A DNA stretch of 52,013 bases from CALOBA01 sp942491465 (GCA_942491465.1 CALOBA010000029.1:1-52013); one strand, 5' to 3'; counted from the stretch's first letter, positions 24,977 through 33,202 are shown. The notes: a model not told the origin generated them from the sequence alone. Made by a program: numbers and translations.

Positions 24977-27900
24977 ATGGGTCTCTCCTCGCGCTGCAAT
25001 GGCGCCTGCCGGTCTTGGGCCGGCGTGGTCGCAAACCTGATGGTATTCGTCGGGCTTGGCGCCGTCGGCTGGTGGCTGTGGCGCTGCTGCCCGGTGCCGA
25101 GCTTCTGGCGGTTTCTGCCGGTGGCGATGTTTTCGCAGCTATTGGCGTTGTTGCTGGCCGTGCGCCTGGTGGCGCCTGGTCCCGGGCGCGCGGCGGTCGG
25201 TCGCGTTCGCTGGCCGCGGCTGCTCGCGGTGGCGGTGCTCGTGCTGGCCGGTGCCGTCGGCGCCTGGTGGATGATCGGCCACCCCGACGAGACCTGGGTG
25301 GTGCCGCTGATCGGCTGGCTGACCCTTGTGTTCACCATCATCGCCTGGCTTTGGCCCCGCGGCGGGGCAGGGCAGCCGGACGCCGGCGCCCCGCCGCCGG
25401 TCACCCGAGCGCCCGATGCCGGCGCGTCTAGGCCCCCGGACCAGCGCCTCGACGCCTACCTCGCCCATCAGCGCGCGCTGGCCCAGCGCGTGGACCTGGC
25501 GACCATCTTTCCGGACGCCGCCCCGAGCGCCGCTGTCGGCCCGATGGTGGGGCTCGCCGACATCTACGTGCCCCTGCGCGTCGCCGCCAACGAGGAGGCC
25601 GGCTACGACCCCCGCGGCAGCGGCAGCCTGCACCAGCCCCGGCAGCAGGACGAGGACCGCGCCCAGCCCTTCGTCGATGCCCTGGCCAACGCGATCCGCG
25701 CCGCCGAGGCCGAGGCTCGGCCCTGCTGCGGCCTGCTGCTCGGCGACCCCGGCGGCGGCAAGTCCTCGGTGGTGGGGGACATCCTCTACCGCTGCGCCCA
25801 TCCCGACGAGGAGCGCCCCGGCTGGTCGCCTTGGCCGGCGCCGCTCATCGGGCGCACGCCGCTGCGGCTGAACCTCAAGCAGCTCCAGGTGCCGCCCGAC
25901 GCGCCCGCCGACCTCAGCCTGACCGATGCGCAGCGCGCGGCGCCGTTCTGGGCCGCCGTGCGCGCCGAGCTTGGTCGCCGGCTGGCCGAGCAGGACCGGG
26001 GCGACCTGCCGGTCGCGGAGGATCTATCCGCGCCGCCCCCGGCGCCCGCGGACCTGGACGCCGTCTTCGCCCGGCTGCGCGAGCGCCTGGCGCGCAAGGG
26101 CCTGCTGCTGCTCGACGGCCTGGACGAGATCATGCACGAGGGCCGGCGCGAGCGCGCCCGCGACCTGATCCTCCACCTGGCCCGCAGCCTCGGCCCCGGC
26201 TGCGCGCTGCTGGTCACCGGTCGGCCCTATGTCTACCCGCGCTGCCGGCTGCCCGGCTTCCGGCTCTGGGAGCTGCGCCCGCTGGGGCTCGAGGACGCTG
26301 AGGAGCAACCATCCCAGGTCCGCCGGCTGGTGCGCAACTGGCACCGCGCCCTCGGCGAGCCGCAGGCGGCCGAGGCGCGGCTGCTGACGGCCCTGGCGCA
26401 GGAGCCCGCCCGCCGTGAGATGGCCACCCGCCCCTTGCTGCTGACCCTGCTGATCGCCCTCGGCCTGCGCCGCCGCGCCGACGGCGAGGCCCTGCCGGCG
26501 GACCGCGCCGAGCTGCTGGAGCAGGCCACCGCGCTGTTCGTCGACCGCTGGCTGCGGCTGTTCAACCGGGACGCCGGCCAGGTGCCGCCCGCGCTGGTGC
26601 GCGAGCTGGTGGACCGGGAGCTGCTGCGCGGCGTGCTCGAGCGCGTGGCGCTGCTGGCCCAGCACGACCGCCGCGCCGCCGGCGACGCCACGCTGACGGT
26701 CCGCCGCCAGCTCTTCATCGGCGAGCTGGAGGAGACCCTGGAGGCCCGGCTCGCCGACGCCGACGCGGCCCGCCGAGCGCTGTTCGACCGCCACCGCGCC
26801 GAGATCAAGAACCTGCTCATCGAGCGCCCCGGCCTGCTCTACGCCCTGGGCGACGACGCCCGCGACGTCCAATACGCCTTCGTCCATCGCCAGTTCCAGG
26901 AATACCTCGCCGCCTGCGCCCTGGTCCGCGACCCGCCGGGGCTTGAGGCGGCGCTGAGCAGCGGCCCCGCCGCCGCCAACCCCGGCGACTGGCGCGAGCT
27001 GGTGCGCTTCGCCATCCTGCGCGTGGCCCGGCTGCCGGACCCGCTGAAGGCCCTGGCCCTGCTCCGCCGGCTGCTGCGCGACGACCCCACCGCGACCGAC
27101 CTCGACCCCCGCCAATGGGCGGCCCTGGCCACCGCCGGCCTGGCGCTGATGGACCTGGCCCCGCGCCGAGACGACGACGCGATCGCCAAGCATGGGCCGG
27201 AGCTGGAGGCCCTGAAGACCCTGCTGCTGGACCGCGTCCAGGCGGTGGGCGACCACCAGGCCCCGAGCCCCGAGACCCGCCGCCAGCTCGGCATCGCCGC
27301 CGGCCGCCTCGCGCTGCGCCGCCCCGGCGTCGTCCCGGCCGGCTGGACGCCGGACCCGACCGCGCCCTTCGCGCTGCTGCCGACGGACCTGGCCTGGGTG
27401 TCCATCCCGCCCGGGCGGTTCACGCCCGGCAGCGACCGCGACGACCCGCAGGCCGAGCCCATCGAGTTCGGCGGCGAGCCCATCCACCTGCCGGGCTTCG
27501 AGATCGCCCGCTACCCCATCACCAACGCCCAGTTCGCCGCCTTCGCCCGCGCCGCCGACGGCTATGGCCGGCCCGGCCAGGCGGAGCCGCCGCGCTGCTG
27601 GTGGTTCGCCCGCGACCTGGGGGCCGATGCCGATGCCGACCCGTCCCTCGACGATGCGGCGGTGGTCTGGTGGCGTCGCGAAGGCGCCGAGCGGCTGAGC
27701 CACTGGCTCGACGCCGACCGGGCCGCGGACCGGCTGCCGGGCCATCCGGCGATCCGGACGGGTTGGTACGAGGCCATGGCCTTCTGCCGCTGGCTGACGC
27801 TGCGCTGGCGGCAGGACGGGCTGTTGGCGGCGGACATGGACATCCGCCTGCCCACCGAGGTCTGCTGGGAGCGTGCCGCCCGCGGCCCCGAGCGTCCCCA

Positions 27901-28294
27901 GGCACCGCGGCATCGGCGCTGGCCCTGGGGCGACGATTGGCGGGCCGGGGCAGCGAACACCGGGGATGCCGGGCTGGAGACCACCACCGCCGTCGGGCTG
28001 TTCCCGGATCGGTCCAGCGAGCAGGCGCGGGACCTGGCCGGCAACTGCTGGGAGTGGACGGCGACCCGGTGGGGGCCAGACTGGGGTGAGCCGGCCTTCA
28101 ACTGGCCGTTCGTCCCCGGCGATGGGCGCAACGACCCTGGTGGCACAGACCTTCGGATCATCCGTGGCGGTAGCTATCGAGACGCGCCGCGTGTATGTCG
28201 GGCCGCGTCCCGCAACAGGGGCATCCCGGACGACTGGGACGACAACCTGGGTTTTCGCGTGGTGCGATTCTCCCTGGCTCATCCTGTTTTCTGA
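24977..28294 (+). CDS. Membrane NACHT-type NTPase with C-terminal FGE-sulfatase (SUMF1) domain
   Basis: The 1105-residue protein starts with about four membrane helices (residues 18-125). A NACHT/STAND NTPase follows: Walker A GDPGGGKSS at 256-264 and Walker B LLLLDGLDEI at 376-385, then a helical region with YAFVHRQFQEYLAA. From about residue 805 to the end lies a formylglycine-generating-enzyme fold, opening with LAWVSIPPGRFTPGS and closing with RIIRGGSYRD, RAASRN and LGFRVV. This last segment has the shape of the variable region of diversity-generating retroelement target proteins. STAND NTPases with such a C-terminus are typically signalling or defence-type sensors. No reverse transcriptase is within the window. 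It is a single-gene unit, and codon use looks native. Confidence 0.9.
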   Translation: MGLSSRCNGACRSWAGVVANLMVFVGLGAVGWWLWRCCPVPSFWRFLPVAMFSQLLALLLAVRLVAPGPGRAAVGRVRWPRLLAVAVLVLAGAVGAWWMIGHPDETWVVPLIGWLTLVFTIIAWLWPRGGAGQPDAGAPPPVTRAPDAGASRPPDQRLDAYLAHQRALAQRVDLATIFPDAAPSAAVGPMVGLADIYVPLRVAANEEAGYDPRGSGSLHQPRQQDEDRAQPFVDALANAIRAAEAEARPCCGLLLGDPGGGKSSVVGDILYRCAHPDEERPGWSPWPAPLIGRTPLRLNLKQLQVPPDAPADLSLTDAQRAAPFWAAVRAELGRRLAEQDRGDLPVAEDLSAPPPAPADLDAVFARLRERLARKGLLLLDGLDEIMHEGRRERARDLILHLARSLGPGCALLVTGRPYVYPRCRLPGFRLWELRPLGLEDAEEQPSQVRRLVRNWHRALGEPQAAEARLLTALAQEPARREMATRPLLLTLLIALGLRRRADGEALPADRAELLEQATALFVDRWLRLFNRDAGQVPPALVRELVDRELLRGVLERVALLAQHDRRAAGDATLTVRRQLFIGELEETLEARLADADAARRALFDRHRAEIKNLLIERPGLLYALGDDARDVQYAFVHRQFQEYLAACALVRDPPGLEAALSSGPAAANPGDWRELVRFAILRVARLPDPLKALALLRRLLRDDPTATDLDPRQWAALATAGLALMDLAPRRDDDAIAKHGPELEALKTLLLDRVQAVGDHQAPSPETRRQLGIAAGRLALRRPGVVPAGWTPDPTAPFALLPTDLAWVSIPPGRFTPGSDRDDPQAEPIEFGGEPIHLPGFEIARYPITNAQFAAFARAADGYGRPGQAEPPRCWWFARDLGADADADPSLDDAAVVWWRREGAERLSHWLDADRAADRLPGHPAIRTGWYEAMAFCRWLTLRWRQDGLLAADMDIRLPTEVCWERAARGPERPQAPRHRRWPWGDDWRAGAANTGDAGLETTTAVGLFPDRSSEQARDLAGNCWEWTATRWGPDWGEPAFNWPFVPGDGRNDPGGTDLRIIRGGSYRDAPRVCRAASRNRGIPDDWDDNLGFRVVRFSLAHPVF

Positions 28295-28449
28295 ATCCTG
28301 CTTTCTGTGTTCTGGTCTTCCGCGCCCGGTAGGCGTCCGACGGCCCGCGACATCGCGCCGATCCCGGACCAAGCCCGCTGCCGCGGCATCGGCGGCCCGC
28401 GGTCGGCCAGCACCCGCCGTGGGCTCGCTGCCCGCGGCGGCTCGGTCAG

Positions 28450-28573
28450 GTCCGTGTCGCCCTGGAGGGCGACCCTCCCGGGCACGATAGTCCCCGGCGG
28501 AGGCGTCGCCCGGGAGCGTCGCCCGGGAGGGTCGGCCTCCAGGCCGACACGGATCAGCGAAAGCGCATCCGCC
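28450..28573. repeat. Long imperfect inverted repeat plus GGAT...ATCC repeat
   Basis: GTCCGTGTCGCCCTGGAGG and CCTCCAGGCCGACACGGAT are the outer parts of two arms of about 33 bases (28450-28482 and 28522-28554) that can pair. The right arm runs directly into GGATCAGCGAAAGCGCATCC (28551 onwards), a variant of the repeat at 12735. It lies about 155 bases after the NACHT-FGE stop. Confidence 0.65.
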
Positions 28574-28689
28574 GCCCCCGTCAAAGCCTCGCTACCAAAC
28601 GACCCGCATCGCGTCGGTGGCGAGGGACAACGCGGGCACGAGGGGCGTTGCGCCTTCCAGTTTGAAGGCAGACGCGATCGGCTCGGAAG

Positions 28690-28926
28690 CTCGAGGATCT
28701 GCGCCGCGCTCCATGGGCAATCCGCCGGCAGGCCCCCCAGGCCGGTCTCGGCGGTAGCATCCGCGACCGCGTCGGGCCAGACCTCCTCCCACCAACCGGC
28801 AGCGCGCAGCGTCGGCTTCAGGCCCGGCGTGCGCCGCAGCCCCACGGCGATCGCCCCCCGTTGGGCGGCAGTGGTGTTGCGCCAGCTCGCCCCGCGTCGC
28901 TCGGGCTGATGGCACCATTTCCATCG
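28690..28926 (-). pseudogene. C-terminal remnant of a DUF29 family gene
   Basis: On the minus strand a frame reads WKWCHQPERRGASWRNT, then GLRRTPGLKPTL, EVWPDAVADATAETGL and PADCPWSAAQILE. This is the order of motifs in the C-terminal two thirds of DUF29 proteins, which are widespread and of unknown function. The N-terminal part is missing and there is no start codon; after QILE the frame continues without homology to 28279. It therefore looks like a truncated relic. Confidence 0.7.
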
Positions 28927-28986
28927 TGGCGCGCTCGGTACGCTCGCCTTTGGGCCGCGCGTCCGGGGCCGCTGCGCCGGGCCGGC

Positions 28987-29226
28987 TCACGGGCCGGGCT
29001 GCACCTCGGCCGGCGTCTTGGCCTTGACGCCCAGGGCGTGGAGCTTGCCGGTGGCGAGCTCGTCCTTGAACAGCGCCAGGATGTCGCGCTGTCGATTCAG
29101 GGTCTTCATGCCTTCGAAGGCCGGGGTCAGCACCTGGACCTCAAAGTTGCAGCCCTCTCCCGCCACGTCCACTTGGGCATCGGGGTACAGGCCGGTGATG
29201 CGGGCCACGATCTCGCTCTCGTTCAT
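28987..29226 (-). CDS. BolA family protein (IbaG/YrbA-like)
   Basis: The 79-residue protein begins MNESEIVARITGLYPDAQVD and contains GMKTLNRQRDILALFKDELA and the C-terminal HALGVKAKTPAEV, the helix and loop pattern of the IbaG/YrbA branch of BolA. BolA-family proteins partner with monothiol glutaredoxins in iron-sulfur cluster handling. The frame is open to 29313, but ATG 29226 gives the standard start and is preceded by GGAG-like bases. The conserved Cys/His cluster-ligand region lies in the middle of the protein. Confidence 0.88.
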   Translation of the reverse strand: MNESEIVARITGLYPDAQVDVAGEGCNFEVQVLTPAFEGMKTLNRQRDILALFKDELATGKLHALGVKAKTPAEVQPGP

Positions 29227-29298
29227 TGGGGTTCTCCGGAAGATGGTCGGTGTGCGCTGGGGCAGTCGGGGATGAGACATCGAGAAATACGGTCGGTA

Positions 29299-29325
29299 GG
29301 ATGGGCAAAGCATCGCGTGCCCATC
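29299..29325. repeat. Short palindromic repeat (GATGGGC...GCCCATC)
   Basis: GGATGGGCAAAGCATCGCGT followed by GCCCATC forms a 7-bp stem. It is the common intergenic repeat seen in many proteobacteria and lies just after the stop of the 29328-29597 gene. Confidence 0.65.
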
Positions 29326-29327
29326 AG

Positions 29328-29597
29328 TCAGTGCAGCGTGACGCCGGCGCTCGGCGTGCTGACCAGGTCGCTGACGACCGTGCAGACCTGATCGCGCATC
29401 CCGGCGACGAAGAAGGCGGCTTGCTCGTCGGTGAGCCCGGCGCGGGCAAGGTCGCGGTGAAACCTGGATTCGATCTCACCGAGGCGGACGCTTGCCAAGG
29501 CCGGCGGCAGCTTGAGCAGCTCCTGCGCGATCTCGGTTGCGATCCGCGAAATCTTCGTTTCGGCGTTCTGAATGTCGGCGGTGTCTGTGTGGATCAT
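29328..29597 (-). CDS. Small uncharacterised soluble protein
   Basis: The 89-residue protein (from ATG 29597, MIHTDTADIQNAETKIS) is helical, with IATEIAQELLKLPPAL and a later FHRDLARAGLTDEQAAFFVA. No signal peptide, membrane helix or known motif is seen. An AGGA lies close before the ATG, and an in-frame ATG two codons upstream is also possible. Codon use and third-position GC match the neighbours, so it is likely real. It lies between the BolA-family gene and the ECF transporter unit. Confidence 0.6.
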   Translation of the reverse strand: MIHTDTADIQNAETKISRIATEIAQELLKLPPALASVRLGEIESRFHRDLARAGLTDEQAAFFVAGMRDQVCTVVSDLVSTPSAGVTLH

Positions 29598-29759
29598 AAT
29601 CCTATCTCGCTGTTGCCCTAACCTATTGTTGACGTGGGGCTTCGTCAGCGGTTTGCAGGATTCGATTCCCGTAGCGATCATGCCGGAATTCGCGAAGAGC
29701 CGACGGTCTTCTCTCCGGCGTCACCGGTACTGCAATGCGGGGCCGGTGGTGACGTGCCG

Positions 29760-29918
29760 TCACCCGAGCTTTTCGAGGACCTTGCGGAGCATCTCCCGGC
29801 CTTCCGGGTCGAGGGCGTCGATCAGGGCGCGGGTCTCGGCCGCGCGGGCCTTGAGGGCATCGAGCCCTGCGACGTCGATGCGCTTGAGCTCCTCGCGAGG
29901 GAGTAGGAGACTAGGCAT
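29760..29918 (-). CDS. 52-residue protein coupled to cbiO
   Basis: ATG 29918 lies inside the last codons of cbiO (8-base overlap) and opens a 52-codon frame. The product is a single charged helix pair: LPREELKRIDVAGLDALKAR, then a run ending RALIDALDPEGREMLRKVLEKL. The overlap indicates translational coupling to the transporter. I do not recognise a family. It could be a small accessory of the cobalt/nickel ABC module or an unrelated regulator. Confidence 0.6.
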   Translation of the reverse strand: MPSLLLPREELKRIDVAGLDALKARAAETRALIDALDPEGREMLRKVLEKLG

Positions 29919-30573
29919 GCCGATGCGCTGCAAGCACACCGTCGCGCAGCGCCAGCGTGCGCGTGGCGATGCGGCGGCGAAAGTGCGCATCGTGGGAGAC
30001 GATGATCATCGTCTGCGGCAGCCCGAGCAGGATCTCCACCAGCCGTGTCCTGGTCTGCTCATCCAGCGCATTGGTGGGCTCGTCGAGCAGCAGCACGTCC
30101 GGCGCCATGGCCAGGACGCCGGCGATGGAGATCAGCCGCTTCTCGCCGCCGGAGAGCTTGTGGGTGACCCGATCCCGCAACGCCGACAGCCCAAGCTCGG
30201 CGAGCACCCGATCCACGGTCGCCAACGCCCGGGCGCGCGACTGGCCGAGGTTGAGCGGGCCGAAGGCCACATCCTCCACCACGGTGGGGCAGAAGAGCTG
30301 ATCATCCGGGTCCTGAAAGACGAAGCCGACGCGCCGGCGCACCTCGTGGAAGTCGTGCTCGGCTCGGCGCTCGCTGCCGAACGCCAGCACCCGGCCGGCG
30401 GATGGTCGCAGCACGCCCACGAGCAGCATCAGCAGCGTGCTCTTGCCGGCCCCGTTCGCACCGTTGATGGCGAGGCGCTCGCCGGGGCGCAGCACCAGGC
30501 TGGCCCCGCGCAGCACCGGCGGGCGTCGCGGATAGGCGAAGTGGATGTCCGCCAGCTCAAGCAGGGCCGGCAT
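29911..30573 (-). CDS. cbiO: Cobalt/nickel ECF transporter ATPase CbiO
   Basis: The 220-residue ABC ATPase has Walker A (NGANGAGKST), Q-loop (FVFQDPDDQLF, typical of ECF ATPases), the ABC signature (LSGGEKRLISIAG), Walker B (DVLLLDEPTNALD) and the switch histidine (IIVSHD). ATG 30573 (MPALLELADIHFAYP) is chosen because it gives the usual start; the frame extends further upstream without homology. It overlaps the end of cbiQ by 17 bases. With CbiM and CbiQ it powers uptake of Co2+ or Ni2+; the metal cannot be told from the sequence. Confidence 0.92.
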   Translation of the reverse strand: MPALLELADIHFAYPRRPPVLRGASLVLRPGERLAINGANGAGKSTLLMLLVGVLRPSAGRVLAFGSERRAEHDFHEVRRRVGFVFQDPDDQLFCPTVVEDVAFGPLNLGQSRARALATVDRVLAELGLSALRDRVTHKLSGGEKRLISIAGVLAMAPDVLLLDEPTNALDEQTRTRLVEILLGLPQTMIIVSHDAHFRRRIATRTLALRDGVLAAHRHA

Positions 30574-31300
30574 CGAGCCCGCTCCCGAGACGCAGCGCGA
30601 GGTCGCCGGCCAGCAGCAGCACCAGCAGCATCCCGACGCCGGCACCGAACAGGGCGTCGCGGCGCCCGAAGCGCAGCTCATCGAACAGTACCAAGCGTCC
30701 GGTGAAGCCGCGGCAGCGCATGGCGACCAGGATGCGCTCCGAGCGCTCCAGCGCACGCACCAGCAGCATGCCGATCAGGTAGCCCAGGCTGCGCAGCGTG
30801 TGCCGATCCATGCGCACACGAAAGCCGCGCAGACGCATGGCCCGGCGCTGGCGCCGGTACTCGTCCTCCACCACGGCGATATAGCGCACCGTAAACAACA
30901 GCAGGTGCACCAGGTTCGGCGCGACCCTGAGCCGCGCGAGTGCGTGCCCGAGGGCGGTGGGGTCCATGGAGCCCACCAGCGACAGCAGCATCAGCACGAT
31001 GGCGTTGGCCTTCAGCGCGATCGCCGCGGCCTGCGCCAGACCGGCCTTGGAGGCGGGCCAGCCGAACAGGCTGAGCGCCGGCTCCCCGGGCACCGTGAAC
31101 GGCAGCGTCAGCAGCAGAAAAACGATGAAGCCGTCCATCATGGCCATGCGCTTCAGCGTCGATGCGGTTGGCAGTTGGGCGCGGCGCATGGCCAGCACGG
31201 CCAACAGCAGCGGGAGCGCCAGCAGCCGCAGATCTTGCAGCGCGACGGTGACCGCCGCGAAGGCCGCGGCGGCGAGGATGCGGGTGCGCGGGTCGAGCAT
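30557..31300 (-). CDS. cbiQ: ECF transporter transmembrane protein CbiQ
   Basis: The protein of about 247 residues has five or six hydrophobic helices and the conserved coupling motif with ARG (AMRLRGF and later AMRCRGFTG), which contacts the ATPase. The start LDPRTRILAAAAFAAVTVAL is typical, so ATG 31300 is preferred; an upstream GTG at 31375 would add 25 residues. It lies between cbiM and cbiO. CbiN was not found, so this is a minimal M-Q-O system. Confidence 0.88.
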   Translation of the reverse strand: MLDPRTRILAAAAFAAVTVALQDLRLLALPLLLAVLAMRRAQLPTASTLKRMAMMDGFIVFLLLTLPFTVPGEPALSLFGWPASKAGLAQAAAIALKANAIVLMLLSLVGSMDPTALGHALARLRVAPNLVHLLLFTVRYIAVVEDEYRRQRRAMRLRGFRVRMDRHTLRSLGYLIGMLLVRALERSERILVAMRCRGFTGRLVLFDELRFGRRDALFGAGVGMLLVLLLAGDLALRLGSGLDAGPA

Positions 31301-31383
31301 CGCGATCGGGTTGCCGGATGTTCCCGGGCCCGGGCGCGGCGGCGGCCTGGCGGCATCACCAAGGATCTGGCCCACGCGCGGGG

Positions 31384-32076
31384 TCAGCGCTCGTTCAAGA
31401 CGCTGATACCGGGCCGCGGGCTCGGGCGCTGTATCCGCTGCGCCGGCTCGGCACCGATCGGTGACGGCACCGGCGAGAACGCATCGAACAGCTCGGGCTT
31501 GACCCGGCCGATCAAGGTTACGGCAGCGGCGCAGACCAGCCCTTCGATCAGCGCCACGGGCAGGTGCGCCAGGACCACCAGCTTTGCGGCGGGGATGAAT
31601 TCATCGCCCGACAGCCACAGGGCCGTGGCCACCATCAGTCCCGACAGCAGTATCGCCAGCGCGCCGGCGGCAAAGCCGGCCAGCGCGGCGATGCGTCTAT
31701 GGGCGCTGGCCGCCCCGCGGTGCAGCAGCAGACCGATCAGCACCGCGGGCAAGGCGATGTTCAGGGTATTGACGCCCAGCACGGTCAGCCCGCCGAAGCC
31801 GAAGAACACGGCCTGCAAGGTGAGTCCGACAAACAGCGCCGGGAAGGCGGCCCAGCCCAGCACCAGGCCGGCGAGGCCACTCATCAGCAGGTGTACGCTC
31901 GCCGGGCCGACCGGCACATGCACCAGCGCGGCGACGAAGAAGGCGGCGCTCAGCACACCCGCGGCGGGGATCTGCTCCAAGCTCAGGGCGCTTAGGCCGC
32001 GGGCGACGCCGGCCGCGGCCAGCATGCCGCCGCCGATGAGCACCGGTGCGCTGAGGGCGCCATCGACGATGTGCAT
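31384..32076 (-). CDS. cbiM: ECF substrate-binding membrane protein CbiM
   Basis: The 230-residue protein begins MHIVDGALSAPVL. The N-terminal Met-His pair, with the following loop, forms the metal site of CbiM/NikM proteins. About seven helices follow (for example VHLLMSGLAGLVLGWAAFPA), and the C-terminus is a polar Pro/Arg tail. It is the first gene of the cbiMQO unit. No cobalamin or nickel riboswitch signature could be recognised upstream, so regulation is open. Confidence 0.9.
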   Translation of the reverse strand: MHIVDGALSAPVLIGGGMLAAAGVARGLSALSLEQIPAAGVLSAAFFVAALVHVPVGPASVHLLMSGLAGLVLGWAAFPALFVGLTLQAVFFGFGGLTVLGVNTLNIALPAVLIGLLLHRGAASAHRRIAALAGFAAGALAILLSGLMVATALWLSGDEFIPAAKLVVLAHLPVALIEGLVCAAAVTLIGRVKPELFDAFSPVPSPIGAEPAQRIQRPSPRPGISVLNER

Positions 32077-32346
32077 GGTTCGTGGGCTCCGGGAGGCGTC
32101 TGGGGGCGGGCCGATGGGCCGCCCCGATCGGTCAGGGCAATCGCCGCCGTATGCTGCTCTGCATCGATTGGGCTGTCAAACCCGCTGCGCTCCGATGCGC
32201 TTGCGCAGTCGTCGCCGCAATCCCCGGCACTGCGCTTGCCCGGGCGTCCAGGCGCCGCGTGGCAATGCCGATGCCGATCTTCGGAGATGCTGGGTTTGGC
32301 AAGCTCAACATCCGCAAGGAGATGTAAGCCGGCTCGTGGCCGACGC
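32077..32346. other. Leader region upstream of cbiM
   Basis: This segment between the cbiM start and the sulfur globule gene terminator contains a GC hairpin (GGGCGGGCC/GGGCCGCCC-like, at 32106-32127) close to cbiM. A plus-strand frame ends IFGDAGFGKLNIRKEM at about 32327; it reads protein-like but could not be identified. No B12-box or other riboswitch core was found. Confidence 0.4.
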
Positions 32347-32382
32347 AAAAAGGCCCCGAATCCTCGAGCGAGGATCGGGGCC
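32347..32382 (-). terminator. Rho-independent terminator of the sulfur globule gene
   Basis: On the minus strand, GGCCCCGATCCTCG pairs with CGAGGATTCGGGGCC around a 4-base loop (one bulge), followed directly by TTTTTG. It lies 65 bases after the sulfur globule protein stop. This is the clearest terminator in the window and fits a highly expressed single gene. Confidence 0.9.
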
Positions 32383-32446
32383 GATCGTTCCTGAAGGTGC
32401 TGCACCACGCCCCGTTCGGGCGCCTGGGCAGCAGCCGGATCGGGAC

Positions 32447-32842
32447 TTAGCGGGCGACCGGGGCCTGGGCCATCGGGAACTGCATGCCGGGGAACTGAGG
32501 CATCGGCGCCTGGGTCATGGGCTGCTGAGTTGCCGGGGCCGGAGCGGCCGGGACCTGCTGCATGGGGGCCGGATAGCCGTAGCCGGGGGCATAGCCGTAG
32601 GGCGCACCGTAGGCGTAGGGGGTGTACTGGTTGTAGCCGTAGCCGCGACCGCGACCGTAGCCGCGGGTGAAGGCGCTGGAGCGGGCGTTCATGTTCATGT
32701 CGAAGTTGCCGTCGGCGAAGGTGTCGGCGAAGCCGTCACCGAAGAAGTCGTCGGCGAACGAGGTGAACGGACCCCAGGCCGAGGCGCTGGCGGAAACGGT
32801 GATCAGGGCGGCGGCGGTGGCGATCTTGGTGAAGGTCTTCAT
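32447..32842 (-). CDS. Sulfur globule envelope protein
   Basis: This 131-residue exported protein has a signal peptide (MKTFTKIATAAALITVSASA, cleavage before WGPF) and a mature part rich in Gly, Tyr, Asn, Pro, Ala and Met: FNMN-like repeats, RGYGRGRGYGYNQYTPYAYG, and a Pro/Gln/Met tail. Such low-complexity structural proteins (SgpA, SgpB and relatives) coat the periplasmic sulfur globules of Chromatiaceae. Which Sgp paralogue it is cannot be settled here. GGAG lies 8 bases before the ATG, a strong promoter precedes it (32907-32934), and a strong terminator follows. A broken copy of its 3' end is found after nifM at 11456. Confidence 0.9.
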   Translation of the reverse strand: MKTFTKIATAAALITVSASASAWGPFTSFADDFFGDGFADTFADGNFDMNMNARSSAFTRGYGRGRGYGYNQYTPYAYGAPYGYAPGYGYPAPMQQVPAAPAPATQQPMTQAPMPQFPGMQFPMAQAPVAR

Positions 32843-32906
32843 GGATAAGCTCCGAAAAGGGTGGGTAAGGGTCTCGTGCGTGCCGTGGTTGGCTGCGATG
32901 AGCGTT

Positions 32907-32934
32907 ACTATATCAGAATATTCTAATATGTAAA
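32907..32934 (-). promoter_or_regulatory. Sigma-70 promoter of the sulfur globule gene with overlapping palindrome
   Basis: On the minus strand, TTTACA (32934-32929) and TATAGT (32912-32907) are near-consensus -35 and -10 boxes 16 bases apart. The palindrome ATATCAGAATATTCTAATAT (32910-32929) fills the spacer exactly and would block RNA polymerase if bound by a repressor. The AT-rich block stands out from the GC-rich surroundings. Confidence 0.7.
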
Positions 32935-33202
32935 TATTTTAATGATTGCATGTGTTCGAGCCCGTCGGCACAATCTCCGGCTCCGGTCCCTCGGCCCCGA
33001 GGCCGGCCTCGACGCGGCGACCTGGCGGGCACTGCTCGCGGGGCTTGGCGCCAATGGCTGATCCGCCGGCCCGGGACTTGCCCACAGTCGCTGTGGATAA
33101 CCCTGTGCACCACCCGTGGCGAAGCCCCGCAAGTCACCGTGACGAAACGGGTTAAGATCAGATCGACCGAAGATTGACCACCCACCCCCGCTGGAGCCCC
33201 CC
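32935..33202. other. Intergenic region upstream of the small ORF and nei
   Basis: A plus-strand frame reads LRLRSLGPEAGLDAATWRAL and stops at about 33063; it looks like the C-terminus of a lost protein but was not identified. A single perfect DnaA-box-like TGTGGATAA lies at 33092-33100. Nothing else was recognised. Confidence 0.35.

Noticed and set aside
26024..28372. A 782-residue frame on the minus strand
   Set aside because: It mirrors the NACHT-FGE gene; the plus strand carries clear Walker and FGE motifs, while the minus frame is a GC-skew shadow without recognisable domains.
28295..28690. A diversity-generating retroelement template repeat or reverse transcriptase after the NACHT-FGE gene
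   Set aside because: No second copy of the 3' end and no reverse transcriptase motif were seen in this region or elsewhere in the window.
29650..29680. A tRNA T-arm-like sequence (GGATTCGATTCCC)
   Set aside because: No acceptor stem, anticodon arm or CCA-proximal pairing was found around it.
32077..32346. A cobalamin or nickel riboswitch upstream of cbiM
   Set aside because: No B12-box-like core or NiCo-type motif could be found on the minus strand, only a simple GC hairpin.
33092..33100. A DnaA box suggesting a replication origin
   Set aside because: Only one perfect box was seen, without a cluster, an AT-rich unwinding block beside it, or dnaA/gidA genes.
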